The notes under the pieces: model-generated
What the model was told of the DNA's origin: nothing
Databases searched by the model: none
The model's input: only the letters and a program-made list of their open reading frames with translations
Source of the DNA: Apoda limacodes
Taxonomy: Eukaryota > Arthropoda > Insecta > Lepidoptera > Limacodidae
Reading direction: 5' to 3'
Assembly (NCBI GenBank): GCA_946406115.1
Contig: OX291547.1
Span: 15,009,001 to 15,073,000 of the forward strand
DNA length: 64,000 nt
Translations under genes and position numbers: made by a program
Shown: positions 27,701 through 42,700 of the stretch, in pieces
Layout of the letters: every line of letters starts with the position of its first letter
How positions within the stretch are numbered: position 1 is the stretch's first letter

Positions 27701-30700
27701 TGTAGTATACATAAAAAAAGCTTGGTAGCAAAAAAAAATGCGATAATGACAACATGACAACATGCTGCCAAACCATGGAAGGCAATATTCGCCACCTATC
27801 CGGTTTCGTTGTCCTGGCGTGAATAATAATTATATTCGCGTGAAATATCCGGTAGCGAAAGCGTTGAAAGAGCCTGTTTTCATAACAAAGTCGCTAGCTC
27901 TACGGGAAGTGTACATTAAAGAGCACAGCACGTGCTTAGAGTTTGTATGAACTGCGGAGGTGATGGCAAACGCTGCGTCCTATGAAATAGAATAATTGCA
28001 CCATCAATACGATCCTACGGTTAACGTCATCATACTTTTAGGCTTAATTATATATGTTACGTGCAATATAGGATATGCTATTAAAAGTACAAGCCATTCC
28101 CAAAAAGCCCAGATAGTCAGAAATAGATGCCGCTAAGTCCAAAAATCCTGTCCCTACCTCCATTTATTTATAGACATAAGAAAGTTTCCGAACCCTAGTG
28201 AAATAAGAGAAATAAATTAAGAACTTATGTACACATGCATAAGTTGGCGGTGATGGTACAGAAGCAAAAAAATTACAACATCTCGAATTCTGGTTCGGTG
28301 ATGTAACTTTCGCATCAAGAATTCAGATCGTCTGAATGGTCGCATTATTTTTTATCAAGAAAACGGATGAATGACTCCAACGACGCGACGGTACCTACCC
28401 AAAATAAAACCTACTGTAAAATCGTTTTTGAACGAGGTATGTAACGCACAATGCACCGAAGAAATTACATAGACAATTAAAACAGTAAATCGCAAAGAAA
28501 ACTAGTAACAAGTACAATTAGTCGAATTGTTACGATTTCACAAACGCCCCAAGTATCAGCTGCATTTGGGTCGTCAAGCGGGACGCACGGTTCATTTAGC
28601 ATTACTTTCTCCATATAATTTGTTATACTATGCACGTATAACCATTATCATAATTCTAATAATTCCTAACCTTCTCGTCACTCCTTATGCTTAGTTTTTA
28701 GGGTTGGTACAAAACGGGACCCTATTACTAATACTTCGCTGTCCGTCCGTTTGTCCGTCTGTTACCGGGTTGTATCTCATGAACCGTGATAGTTAGACAG
28801 TTGTAATTTTTTACAGATGACGTATTTATGTTGCCGCTATAACAACATATACTAAAAAACAGAATAAAATAAATATTTAAGCGGACTCCCATACAACAAA
28901 CTTGATTTTTTGCTCGATATTGAACGGCAACAGGTAGACACTTGAAATATTCACATTTAGTTATCACTTTAAAAATTAATAATTAAATTAAAATAACATA
29001 AATTAAATTAAAATAAAACACATATTTAAGGGGGCTTTCATACAATAAACGTGATTTTTTTGCCGTATAATGGTACTAAGACTAAAAAATTAAAGATGTC
29101 CGGCCTTTTTACCTAAATGTCCGGCTAAACTGACTTATCTGTCCGGCTTTTTAGTTTTTAGACTTGGCAACCATACACGTGCTGAACAGGTTTTCATTTA
29201 GGTGAATACGACCCAGATACAGATTTTTTTCCTATTGTATCAAATATCTATAACTATGAACATTCTTAAAATGTATTATATAATAAAAGAGCTAACTAAC
29301 AGAACAATGAAATTAGCAAATTTAACTGGTCATATAAATATATATTTTATAAAATAAGAATCAAGAAAATATTACTCTTAGTTTTCCAAACAATTTAAAT
29401 GAAAGCCCAATAATAAAATGACAGATTTTTTTCCAAATGTTTTAATAGCCAAATTATTATAATATTAGCAAATCCACTCAATTAAGCTTAAACATATATT
29501 TTTTTTACATCAAAAAGTGTACTTAGGATTAAAACAAAATTAATCAAATTCTTGCAAACTTAACTTGAGTGTGTCATGCTCTCTCAAAGTGTCTCTGCGG
29601 TGGTGGCGTGTGTGTTGGGTCGTTACGTTCCCTAAAACATGGTTGAGCGAAGCGATGGCTGATTCATGTGTCATACTCGTGAACGGGTTCCGCCTGTGGA
29701 GGCTGATCTGCTCTTGCAAACTTCTTTGTATTCTTAGTATTTAGTCTTACTTTTTTGTTTTGTTTATTAATACTGTAAGACATTGATTATTCCTTAGTGA
29801 TGAATACATAAACTGTCTTTTGTTTATATTAGATACTTTTTTATGTTGTGCTTGTGCTTTATATTTCATGTTTTTTTATGTTTGTAATGGAAAGTGTCTT
29901 TTTATGATAGGGAGGACATTTTCCAATATTTTAATTGGACGCTGTAAGAGAAAGGGAGAAAAGAATGCCCTTGCTGAGTTTCTTGCCGGTTCCTCTCAGT
30001 ACAAGGTCTCCCGCCCTGTAGACTTACGAACCGATGGCGTAGTGACATTCATAAGTGCTCAGTTATTGTAGCCTAAACTGAATAAATTAAATTGAATTTG
30101 AATTTGAACTCTTTCGTATGCCATCACCTTAAAACTCGAAATCTCGGTCGCCCAGAATTCCTAATGCCCACACTCGTTAGCGTTTTTGTTGCTATTATTA
30201 TTTTATCACAAACCCTCGTAAACCAATACTCGTAAATATTAATATTTTTTAAACACATAAAATGGCGCCGCTGTGGGTGTAGGGTCCAATATGCATGCAT
30301 TGAGTGAAACCGGATTGAAAGCCACGAGTTCTGCGTCGTAAATTTACTTTTTAATAAGTAAATTCTTGCAAGGGAAACCTTGAAAGCTTAAAAACCTTCA
30401 CAGTCGAAGAATTGTATTGTTTTCTCTCATAATTCATGATCACTAAAAAGTAAAACAAAAGGTTCTGTATAATAAATAGTGACTGTTATGGTTTTTAACG
30501 TTAAAATTGAGCTTTCTGACAGAAATATTTATGCTTGTTTTAATATCTGTCAAATCCTGTAAGCTGTAGTGTAGACATTATGATTTGGTGGCAGAACTCC
30601 AACTTCCGCAGCAATAGTTAGTCCGCGTGTAGTTGTCAAGGCCATCTGCGACCAACAACATTGGACTGATCTTATAAGGTAAGTAATACTTTGTAGAACA

Positions 30701-33700
30701 AGGAACCCTGATCTTTGCGAGAACTCTATTTTCTTCTGAAATGACGAAAATCAGAGAATAAAAAGGCACCGGATTTAAAAGCTTGTTTTTTTAAGTGTAA
30801 TAAAAACTAAAAAGAATTAAATAGCATCGCCCTTTTAAATGTTAGAATACCTGATGTCTTTATCGAATATTTATAAACTGGGTAAATTACATTTTAATTT
30901 TTATTTTTTTACATTTTAATTTTAGTATGAGGTTCTTCAAGAAATAAATTATTAGATTTTTGAATGGTCAACAAGGTGTTGCAATCGTCCATAGGCTTCG
31001 GTAACCACGTATAATTTATTTAAAATCGGTTTAGCCATTTAGTAGTTACGAGGTAACATAGAGTCGGACATACATACATGTCAAACACATAACCCTCCTT
31101 TTGGATTTTGCCGCAGTCGGGTGAAAATAAATGTTTTGACAGTAAATTTGCCATGCTCTTGTTCAGCGGGCAGGTGGTCTTCATTGTGTGAACAGAATCC
31201 CCGTTTAATGTTTGAATGTGTCTCACTCATCATAATAGCCATTTAGCTGATGTGTCGACCATGAACTACCCTAATTGGGGGCAATCTGATTGCCACTAGT
31301 GTCACAAAACCTAATTATACGGTGACACTTTGCATAGGTTTAAATTATCATAGTATTGAGTTGACTAATTATTTTGTCACTCAAGTACAGTTTTGAAGTA
31401 CGCTTGCTACGAATCGATTTTTATCTAATTTTATAGTGATGGTTAAGGAATAAATATCAAGATCTGCAGTGTGCCAGTTTTTTATTTGTTTACTTTAAAA
31501 GTTATACAGGATTTTTGTTTTTAATGCGAATAGTCTTAGCAAATTATTCCAATTCAACAAAAACATTTCTCAAGATTTTGAAAAACCACTGGCAATAGAT
31601 TCTGTTTTAGATCATCTACAAAATATAATAGTGTTGGATTTAATGATGCGTTGGGTTAGTAAATTTAAAAATAAAGTCAAACATCGTTTGTTTCTTTGTT
31701 ATCACCGTGCCCCGCAAGAAGAGTCCTTCTTTTACCAAAGAATAAGGAAGGAGTCCCTGCTTGAGGATACTCCCTAGAGTCCACTAGATAGATTGGCAAA
31801 TAAAGACGACCTATCGCCTAACTTCGTAATAGAAAACTTTATTTTCTACAGCTCAAATAAGTCGTTGCTTAGATATTTTGGTTATTCACCAAATTTAAAA
31901 ATATACACGTTGTATAAAGTATCACACGTGCTTCTATTTCCGTCAGCTATAAATAAATAAATAACTACACACGTGTTGAAAGTCAAATTAACAATGAAGC
32001 CGTAAATAAGTATAGAAGTTATAATTTAGGATAAAGTTATGCTTTCTTAAAAGGCTCTTTTAAACATAGATAAATTACCTATCTAGCAATCTATCGCTAT
32101 CTATATATCTCACCACTATTTTTAAGTAAGTACATATATATCTAGTGAGTTTTTTTAATTCAACGCTTTAATATGAGTTTTATCATAGTCCGTCCGATTT
32201 TTAGAATAATTTTTGTATTAGATCAGCCAATTATTAAGTAACGTTTTATAAAACTATAAATAAAAGTATATAAGTTAGTTATTAGCAATAATAACTAAAT
32301 TGATCAGCAATTGATGTGATATTGAGCGGCCTTAAAATTGATGTTGTAGGAAAATTAAATACATCTGCAGCAATATTAATAATCATTCGGATAACTTTCT
32401 ATCGGACCGAATATTTAAAAATAATACTTTTTATTTACTTGTCATTCTTAATTCACCGGCATTTCATGAATAAGTATGCTTTTTGCTGTATTAATCTGTA
32501 TATATAAAAGGAAAACGTTACTGACTGACTGACTAACTGATCTATCATCGCTCAGCTTCCAACCACAGGCGGATCGAGCTATGATTTGGCTCACATGTAG
32601 CTTTTATGATGTAGGCGTGCGGTAAGAAAGGATTTCCCAAAACTCAGTCCCTAAAGGGGTGAAATGGGAGATCAAAGTTTGTATGCAGCACCAAGATCGC
32701 GAGGTTATTAATCCATATTAGTTAATCGAGGTTATATTATTTATTATTTTTGAGAGAGAGAGAGAGAGAGAGAAAACGTCAAGTATGAGTGGGTTAGTTT
32801 AATTGAGAAGTTGCCGTAAGAATCTTACGCCGATTACCACATTTAGGGCGGGCGAAGCCGCGGGCAAAAGCTAGTTAATAAAATAAATTTGTATGTATCC
32901 CTGCAACTACTGAACAGATTGTTAAAACTTTTGCTAATAGAAAGCTACACTATATAGTGACGGGAATAGTTAATTTTTACTTCAAGATACACCCATTTAA
33001 AAAATAGCTTACAAAGACCACCACTTATATTAAAGGCAAACAATTTCAAGACAGCTTTCAAATACAGAAAATCCATTTCCTCTATAATATGCTAATGTAA
33101 AAAGGAAAGACGCCCCTTTGATTGATTCACGCTCAATTATATTAGTTCCATCATGTTTCGCACATCAATGGCGAGATGCGACAATGAAATAACATGATAT
33201 TGCAGAATGAAGAAACTTTTAAGTACCTCACAACGATTATATGTATTAAGTAATTTTGGACGAAAAGTAATACATAAATCTTCGGATTCTGTGGCTCAGT
33301 GGGTAATGACCCAACATGTGAATTTAGAGGCGTGGGTTCTAATTCCGCACATGACAGTTTTTTATTTGGGTTTGTCTGGAGGCTGGGTAAATTCTGTATA
33401 TAATAGTATGTTTTTTACAAAAGTATAGAAATATATTTATTTGTATCTTTTGTATTATGTTTTGTCGCTTGGGACTAGACGGCGCTATGTGTTATGTCCA
33501 AAAATATTTATTAATTTATATTTTAATAATTTTAATAATAATAATATAAATAATAGCAACAATAAAAAGCCTAAACTAGGCAGAACCATTTGTTTTTTCT
33601 TTAGTGAATTAGGGTAGGGTTGGCGTGGCACAACCTCACACCTACCCCCTCTTTGAAATGCCCGGACCCTCTGGAAAACCTAATTAAAACTTTACAAACA

Positions 33701-36700
33701 ATGAAATTGTATCTGGCCGATGTTTTAGAAATATAGGAAAATTTAAGAAAATTTTATATGATGGGACCTTATAAGAGCCATGGATGTCAAAACGATTTAC
33801 TTCAGAATTTTTGTTTGTTTGTCTTGTTCCCGTATCAAACAAATCTACTGCACGAAACGAAAGGAACGAAAAAGTAGTTGTCACAGTTGTATTGCTGGAG
33901 GTGAAACTTAAAATCAGGTGCACCTTTCGTTTTGATACGCTGCCCAAAAGCCGTATAAATTATCAGGGAGTTGCCGTAGAAATCCGACGCCAAAAACCGA
34001 AGCTAGCGCGGGAGGAGCCGTGGTCAAAAGCAAATTTAATGTATATATAGTATGTGACGACAAAATCTTCCAAAGGCCACTTAGGGCTACACAGAAAATA
34101 TTGCTAGAAACAAAAATGCTCTGAAACATAACTAAATATATAGTAGCATTTCGTAGCTCAGTAGCTTCAAGATGACGAAGGAGTAACATCTTTAGATAGT
34201 ATAAAATATGGCAACACTTTAGCTCAGTAGCTCCGATAGAGGTGGCGAATGAAACGCATATTCAACAGATAGGCAGGCGACAGGCTAAGGCGTCGAGTGC
34301 GATTGTCTCGGAGTGGTTACTATAAAAGAACGAGTCAACGACCCGTCTACCGACGACTATTAGGAAATGAATACTTATATTTGTTCTGCATGAAGTAACG
34401 GGAACCGGGTCACAAGGAGGTGATGTAACACATTAAGATCACCTACGATTGTCAAGCAAGGAGTTTGCAGCTTTCAAGGAGGCATTATTGTCTGCGTTCA
34501 CGCTCCCACGAACGACCATTCATTATGAACATAAAAGGAGGTTACATTAGTAGGTATGAGTAGATTTTCTTACAATAGGAGAATAGAGGATTAAGGATTC
34601 ATAAGGTCGTGATTTTTAAGCATGGCAATGCATGCGTTTTATACTATCTTACGGTTCTATAGAAAATGTATTGGCTGTCCTAACCTTTTTACAGCGCTTA
34701 TAATAATTTTACCTGTTTGGGTCAAATCCTGCAATAGTAATTTCGATCACTTTCCGACTAGGTGGAAAGCTCAGGGAAGGTCAGAACTCGGTGACAATAC
34801 AATAATCAATTGCGAACATTAATATTTACCGCCATTTTGAAACTTTTCATTCGTAGTTCCAAAAAAGACAAACGTATAAAATAAACATTTAAAAAACACG
34901 CTTTTAAAAATGAACTAAAAGTAGAATATTAGCCACCAAACATCACGGAGTAAAAAAGCGTGCCTACTTTTCAACTCTCATGTAGCAAATAAATACATAC
35001 AGTTGAAGATTGCCGTGATGTATGGGGGCATATTTTCTACTTTTTAGTTAATTTTTTAAATATATTTTTAATTGTATACTGAATATATAATAGGTATATT
35101 GAATTTAATACATGATTAATGAATAGTAAGTAAGTAAATTAAAAAAAAATATATATATTTTGTCTGACGGATGACAACGACAACGCTTTTAAATAAAGCG
35201 AAATATTTCAAAAAAACATTGATTTTGATTCATAGTTATTTATCTATTTTAAATGTTTGAGTTCGGCAATACAATGAGCAAGCTGTTGATCAAGATCTGA
35301 GATAGGTCAAGGATTACATTCATTGGTCTTAGGTAGAAAATAGACGATGAATTTTGATAACATCCGAATTCCTGAGAGTGTACCACAATTAGTAAAGCTT
35401 GTATTCTACTAAAGTCAGCTATTAGGCAAGTATGTTCCAAGATAAAGTTTAGCCTGTAACAAAATTATCATCAGGCGGCATCGCTCAACTGTGCCGGATG
35501 TCTAGGATTAATACGTATAATAATACAGTAGGTACATACGGATACGATACATTCAATGCTAGGCAGCATTAAGCTAACGTACCGAAAGCGGATCTGAGAA
35601 GTCATAGAAAAAACTTAGTAGATGGATTTCAAACAATCGCTCATATCGACTCAATGTCAAAAGCAAATAACAAAGATAATGATAACCTCAGCTTTCCTTC
35701 GCAGAGACAAGTTTCTCCAAATATCACGAGGACTGGACCAACCAGGTTTTGCTTTGTCAGTTCCAGTATCACCAACGCTGCTCGCACACCTTGTCAAGTT
35801 TGTATGTTTGTCTGAGCCGTTAATCGCGGCTCGATTAGCCATTCTATGCACAATTACGTACTGCTTTAGGTTAAAAACTTAAGTATTCGCCATCAAAACT
35901 TGTAACATTCTAATCACGCGTCACTGCAGCAAAACTAAACACATTCACAGCACATATGCCTGTTTTTATGCATCCCGCGTTAATATAAGCTCTGTATCGA
36001 AATGTTATTCTTGAAACACGAACACTGTACACTAATTTATGTTAAAAACCAGATTATAAAGCGGAGAGATTGCGAAATAATGCGGAGTAATGTGAAACAC
36101 ATCCACAACTGTCAGTTTTGAGGTTATGTTGCGATGCGACCGGTGCGACCCGTTGTTTGCCGGCTGACGCGATATACACTGCACTCCATTAGGGGGTTTT
36201 ATACAGGGCGAAGGAATAAATCGTAAGAATCATGTTTAATATCACTTTTTTTTTATTAGTATTCTGAAACACAAACACATGGAATGGAAACCGTTTAACG
36301 TAATCTATGGGCTAATAACATTACTACTGAATGACCAAAAATGTTAAGCTCTTTTACCGTCAAATTATCTCAAATCTAAGCTATAAAAAGAATAGACCAC
36401 CATAAGAAAAACACAGTTGAAACCGTAATTATTTCTTAAGTGGCTATTACGGCAACCAAAAGTTTAAATATGATATTCAACCCGTGTGGAAAGATCCAAG
36501 TCAACTGCAGGTACGAGTTAATTATGGCCACAACTAAATAAATACGTATAGAAACGAAGGATCCCAAGACCGTCACACTTCTACCCACCAGACATACAAA
36601 AGCAAAAGGAACTTATTTCCAAAGGAGCCATGTCTAGCAACAGTGAAAATCAATATAGATCTTATCAGAAGGAGTTAAAGTTGAGAATAGCTGGTCAATT

Positions 36701-39700
36701 TAAGCCTACTAGGCTTGTCTGCGATGAGGGCAACAATGCAAGAGAACTTGCCCGAACAGCTTTGCCGGTTGGTGAATTTTAAACTTCGAGCCATATACAG
36801 CGTATAGGCGGCCACGATAAAAAATCAGATATCAAAAAGGATTTTATTACATTTGGAGATAAATCGATTCATTTTTTACTGTGGACGTGTAGTGTTATAT
36901 TAATCTTATATCTCACACTAATTGCAACGGTAAAATCTGTTAATTAAAGCAATAAGTTATTAAGTAACATAAACTCAATGAATCTTTTCCTAATTACTTA
37001 AGTACGCTGATTTATTTATTTCCACCACTGGCTTTTCGGTGAAGGAAAACATCGTAAGGAAACCTGCAAACGTCAAGAAAAAAAAAGACGTATGTGAAGT
37101 CCACAATCCGCACTGGACCCGCGTGTAGCTATGGCCCAAATGACTCTCGCTTATGGTAGGCCGTGCCCTAACAGTGGGGACGTATGAAGGCTGGCAAGAA
37201 TTAACTCAATGCCAATATTAAGCAACTTTTGTTAGTATGGAACAATTGTGGAAGTGTGTAACAATGAAACTTTTTACGACTACTAAATTAATATGAGAAA
37301 ATGGAACACGAAAAAACTTTTGGGAATAGCCCTTACGCCGCTGGATGGAAATAAAAAATACGCATACATTGAAATAGGTATTAAAAACTTTGACGATGCG
37401 TCAGTTGAATTAGTCGAAAAATATATTTCTGTTTCGAGAGAATCCGTACACGAAACTGTTGATATTAGTATTATATTAAACACATGGTGTAGGAACCATA
37501 GAAGAAAACTGTTTAAGTTTTAAAATAAGATTGTATCAGATAAAACTATTTAATATAAAAACTCTACTACAAAACCACAGCAAGGGAGCAACCATAAATA
37601 CTTCACTTATTATAATAAAAGTTTTCAACACTGTAATTTTACTCCTCATTTGTGCGTGGAACTGCGGACAGGAGCCATCAACGACCAATCCCATAAACAT
37701 CCCACAGATAACTATGACAAGACAAACATTTATCACTCGAACTTCACTATTTGAAGATATAAATTATCTGTGCAGCTTTCTCGACGCACCCACCCAGATA
37801 ACCAACAAATTGATAAGAACTTCTCGAAAACGTACTTTGTTTGCACAAAGATAACTCATAACAGAATGGAAGACAATATAAATGATTCATACACTTCAAT
37901 ACAATATCTTATTGAATGAAACTAAAACATAAACTTACTTATCATCACTGTCAAAAGTAATAACTGCTCACTAGTTGATGGAAAAGTAATGTAAGAACGA
38001 TTACGTTCTAGGATTATTTGCTTTATGTAGTTTTAAGTAGCGATAATATTTTAAGAAGCTCATAACGTTGTTTTGGTCTACTAAAAACGAGCACGCGGTT
38101 AGAATTTAATGATCTAGAATCTAGATGGTAGATGGTCTAGGTCAGGCAAAGTAATTAGTATTGTTTTAAAAGTGGGCCAAGGCATTTAAATAGAATTTCT
38201 TTAAATATAAGGCTGTCTCTACCTGAAGACATTGATAACATAATAGACATACTAACGAGTATATGTATGTATATTTTTAATGGTATGTATGTATATACAG
38301 AGTGGAAACGCTAAGTGATCTCACTCGATTATTTCTAAGCCATACACGATATCGAGCTGTATCCAATGGTATCAATAACGGTTTATAAAACAAACTGGAT
38401 CTAACCGAAAAATAGATTTTCCGTTTTTTCATACCTTGGTACAACATTATTTAAAATAAGTCTATAAAATGATGGGATACCCATTTTCTTAGAAAAACAT
38501 GTTTATTTAAAAATAACACAAACAAATTTCAAGGAAATTAAATTTAAATAAGTTATTCTGAAGATTGTTTCGTTCGTTTTGCTTGTCTCTTTTGATTGTA
38601 TGATGGATAATATCGTTTTCCAACAATAATCTGGGAGCATTTTCGGCGACCATTTTCCCTGGTATCTTTTTCCATCGCCATGATATCCCGGTGGAATCTC
38701 TCCCCGTGCTTACAGAACCTAAATTTTCAGGGAAAAAGTCTAGATGGGAATTAAGAAAATGAATCTTCAAAGACATATTACATCCCAAGACTTTATTATC
38801 CACTGGTAGTTTCAAAACCTCCTTATACCGGGTAGGCCAAAATAGTCTGGTCGAGAAGTGAGTTTTCTGCGAAAAATAGTTAGAACAAATTTAAAAATAT
38901 GGGGTTTGGTTTTTTGGATTCAGAATTTTATTCTGAAAAAGGGGAATTTTGGATTTTTTTTGCTATTAAATATTGCAATTGTTATTAACAAAAAACGAAG
39001 AGAGAAAAAGGTGGTCTCCGTTCTTTAACAATAACTTCAAAAATATTAAAAAAGCTCTATTTTGAAAAAAGATTCTTAAAGAGGATAAAATTTCATAAAA
39101 AAAAAGTCTCGACTCCCGAAATTGTAGTGCCATTATTTATAATTTTAATGTAACGTTAAAAATAGCGTTCCGCGCGGCAGTTTCAATGCACTGACAGGTG
39201 CACTGCAATTTAGTATTATTTTGTTTTCACAAATTATAAAATACATCATGGATAATTTTAGCGCCATCCAACGTACCAAAATCATAGAATTTTATTTATG
39301 GAATATGGATTTAACAGCGCCGAATCTCGCTCTGGTGTTATTTAAAAGAAAATTTGTACGGTGATACACCCAGGACGATTGAGCAGCTGAAGGCGAACAT
39401 CCGCACTGAAATACGGTTGCTCGAAAGAGTCTATGTTTGTGAGGCTGTAAATGGAGGTTATTTAAATGACGTAATATTCAAAACCTAAACCAAGAATATC
39501 ACCAAGAATGTTTATTTTATCATCTGATATCAAATTAAGATTAATAAAAAAAAATTAAAAATTTATAACCAGCTGTAACTTTAACTTTATTTCAGATCCA
39601 CATCGTCGATTTCAGCCTAACGCCCATAAAGATTATGCGCATTGGGGGCCCTCTTAGGGCGGCTTTATAGTATATATTCGACATGTCGTAAATCCCCAGC

Positions 39701-42700
39701 TTTACAGTAATAAGTGGTAAAAGAATGTAAGAAAGACCAGGGACAATAAATATACCACCATTTAATAACTTGTCGAACTATAAGTAAAAATCAGGATTAG
39801 CCACGGTAATTTTTATGGTAAACCGTCTACAGGCTGATGTTTTAAAGGCTAACACCATATTTAGTAAACTCTATTGAGCAAGGATGAGTGGGCGAACAAA
39901 AGAGTATTTACATATAAACTGGGCACCAAATCTTCTGTTCTAAATGATCAAAGAAGAGTGTCCCTGTATTAGTCCTATCTCTAACACATTTGGAGATAAA
40001 GTTATCTAAATTGACACTAATTGCTTATTTTATTTGTGCTCAAAGTAGCATAGATAAGACTATCAGCTAACAATCACTAACGATTTACGAAGCCAAAATG
40101 TTACCTAAAATATTTTAAAACTTTGCATCTTTCGTCAGTAAGCTAAGTGAAGTGTGAGTCGACTCGCGCTTTAAATGTTCCGTACCCCCACAGCAGGTAA
40201 ACAGCAGGCGAAGTACATACAAACAACAAAAAAGGCAACACGTAACACGTAAAATGACAAGAGATATAAAATTTGCTGAAATTATTCATAAGCATAAAAT
40301 AAAAATTATTGAGATCTACAAACATGCCTCAGACGCTTACACAATATGTATTTACAATATAAATACATTATAAAGTTAGATTGGAAGGGGATATACGTAT
40401 CGTATTTATTATACCAACATTGGCAATCAGCTTATTGAGCCAATTTGAATTACGAATTCTGCAAAGTCAAAAAACAAAAAATGATTACTATCATTAATAA
40501 ATACATCTATTTTTAATATTAAATCCCCCGTAGCCTTGTAGCATCATAATCGCAGGATCAACCCTCGACACACAAAATGAAAGGCACTCGAAGTATTTCA
40601 TATCTTGGGGTGTCCCAGGGTCATGTTTTATTAGACTGTACTCCTTACCAACAGATAAGCCATTTGTTTCATGTTTTTATCCAACAGAATCATGAAGAAG
40701 TTTATATTGTATGTTAAAATAAAAGAAAACAAAGTTTAACGCTTAATATGGTAAAATACCTTTTCCCGACGACCCTATAGTACGCGTGAAGCCCAGTTTT
40801 CTTTTATTTAAATAAAATTAGGACGCATAATTTCAAAAATAATTTATATTTTGTTTCTAAAACACAAACTTTCGTTTTCTGCATCTATCTTAGTCATGAC
40901 GGCACTTTTTTAGGGAGGTTGAAACTTTAGAGACGAAAACTTTATGCCTTATCATAAGTTCTGAGAATTTTCAGGTCAGGGTGCGACCATGAAACATTAA
41001 ATGTCTGTTTAGTGAATTCGACACATGTGAGCAGAATGGCCGCCGTTCTTGAGGTTATTTTTAACCCTGGCAGTCATGAGGTCAATCACCCTGGAGCACC
41101 CTCCCGCACCCAGACCAGTCCTATCACACCAAGAATTGCGTGGGAATATGGTGGGTAGGACGCAACCATATCCATACACGAAATAAAATAAGACAACTTA
41201 AAAGAAACCAGATAAAAATACACGTCTTAATTATTAATTATGGTCCTAATTAGACAATTCCTAAAGCCAGGCGCGAATGTCGCGGCGGAAAACTGAAAAT
41301 GATTTTATATTCTGATTTCCAGTTATCTTCTAGGGTATATCTAAAGTATATTATGTTGCAGTTGGATATACACATATTTAGCGAATTAAAAAATCGCTCT
41401 TTTAAAATATTTAATTAAATTTAATTAATATTGGTTTATTATTTAAAATATTGATCATATTAAATTTCCGATGATTTTACGTAACGAAAAATAAGATATT
41501 TTTTTTCATTTTTCTAAAGTGAGATGGTGAAAAAGGGTCGATTTAGGCACAATTTTCTGCTTTTTTTTTTTTTTATACCACTAAGGTGGCATACAAGCTT
41601 ACGGCCCGCCTGATGGTAAGCGGTCACCGTAGCCTATGGACGCTTGCAACACCAGGGGTATCACTTGCGCGTTGCCGACCCTTTGCTAACTTCATCTAGT
41701 CATAATAATAATTATGTGATGATTTAAAAAAAAAGACAGCTTAGATATGTATTGGCAGGTTACAAATTAAATAAAAAACCAATTGAAATGATAATTTGTG
41801 ATCCGAAATGATAAGTGAACTATGTGCAAAATAAAAAAGAACAAAAATGTAAGATATCAGAGGGTTTTATTTTTCGTAAAGTTTCCGGAATATCTTATAA
41901 AAAAATATAAAGCAATGGGTAATCACAATCTCATATAACTAAAAACGCCAAGAGCTTAATTTGTTGTCCTTTTTTAACCGACTTCAAAAAAGGAGGAGGT
42001 TCTGTGTTCGACGGGTATTTTTTTTTTATGTATGTCCACTGATTTCTCCGTCAATATTGAACCGATTTTATTTTTTCATTTTTTATTCGAAACAGTATGC
42101 TCCTGAGGAATATAGGACCACTATATTAATGAAGTGGGTTTAAAACAAACTTTTGGAGAAAAAAAACAATTGACGTTAATTTGGAACTGGTGAAACTCGC
42201 CTTTTATGTTGATGATTGTATAAAATTTTGTTTTTAAAATAAAGTTTTTGTCAAAAGCAAAGCAAATTTTAGTGCCTACATCTTTTTTTTTTGTTAAAAA
42301 GATTTTTAAAAACAAAATACAAAGTAAAATTCTGGAAACTTCGAAGATTATGGCAAACCAATTTTGTATGAAAAAAAAATCTACAGCGTTTACCCTTAAT
42401 GCGTGTGGTTTTTTTAGAATTACTTTTTTTTCTGGATTACTTAAGACAAAAGAGGCTAGTTTCAAAGCAAAATTTCATGAGGTTTTGTGGCCATAACGAA
42501 ATTAATGAGTCTTGAGATTATTGACCTCCTCAATACCTTTGCATAAATTAATTTATACTTATCACCATAACTTATTAATGCTGTAAATTGTTAGAGATTC
42601 CCAGTAAGTTTTTGCGGATTGCTAAAGTTTCGAACATTCAAATATCGGTTTCCAGCTACAAATATGTAATACAAATACTGAAATGTGTAAAATCATATAT

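Noticed and set aside
33275..33350. Functional tRNA gene with B box GGGTTCTAATTCC
   Set aside because: It is followed by a SINE body and tail shared with another site, and its stems are poor.
42121..42496. Overlapping frames of 82-114 codons on both strands
   Set aside because: Low-complexity Lys/Phe-rich translations of a MITE arm and T-rich repeat.
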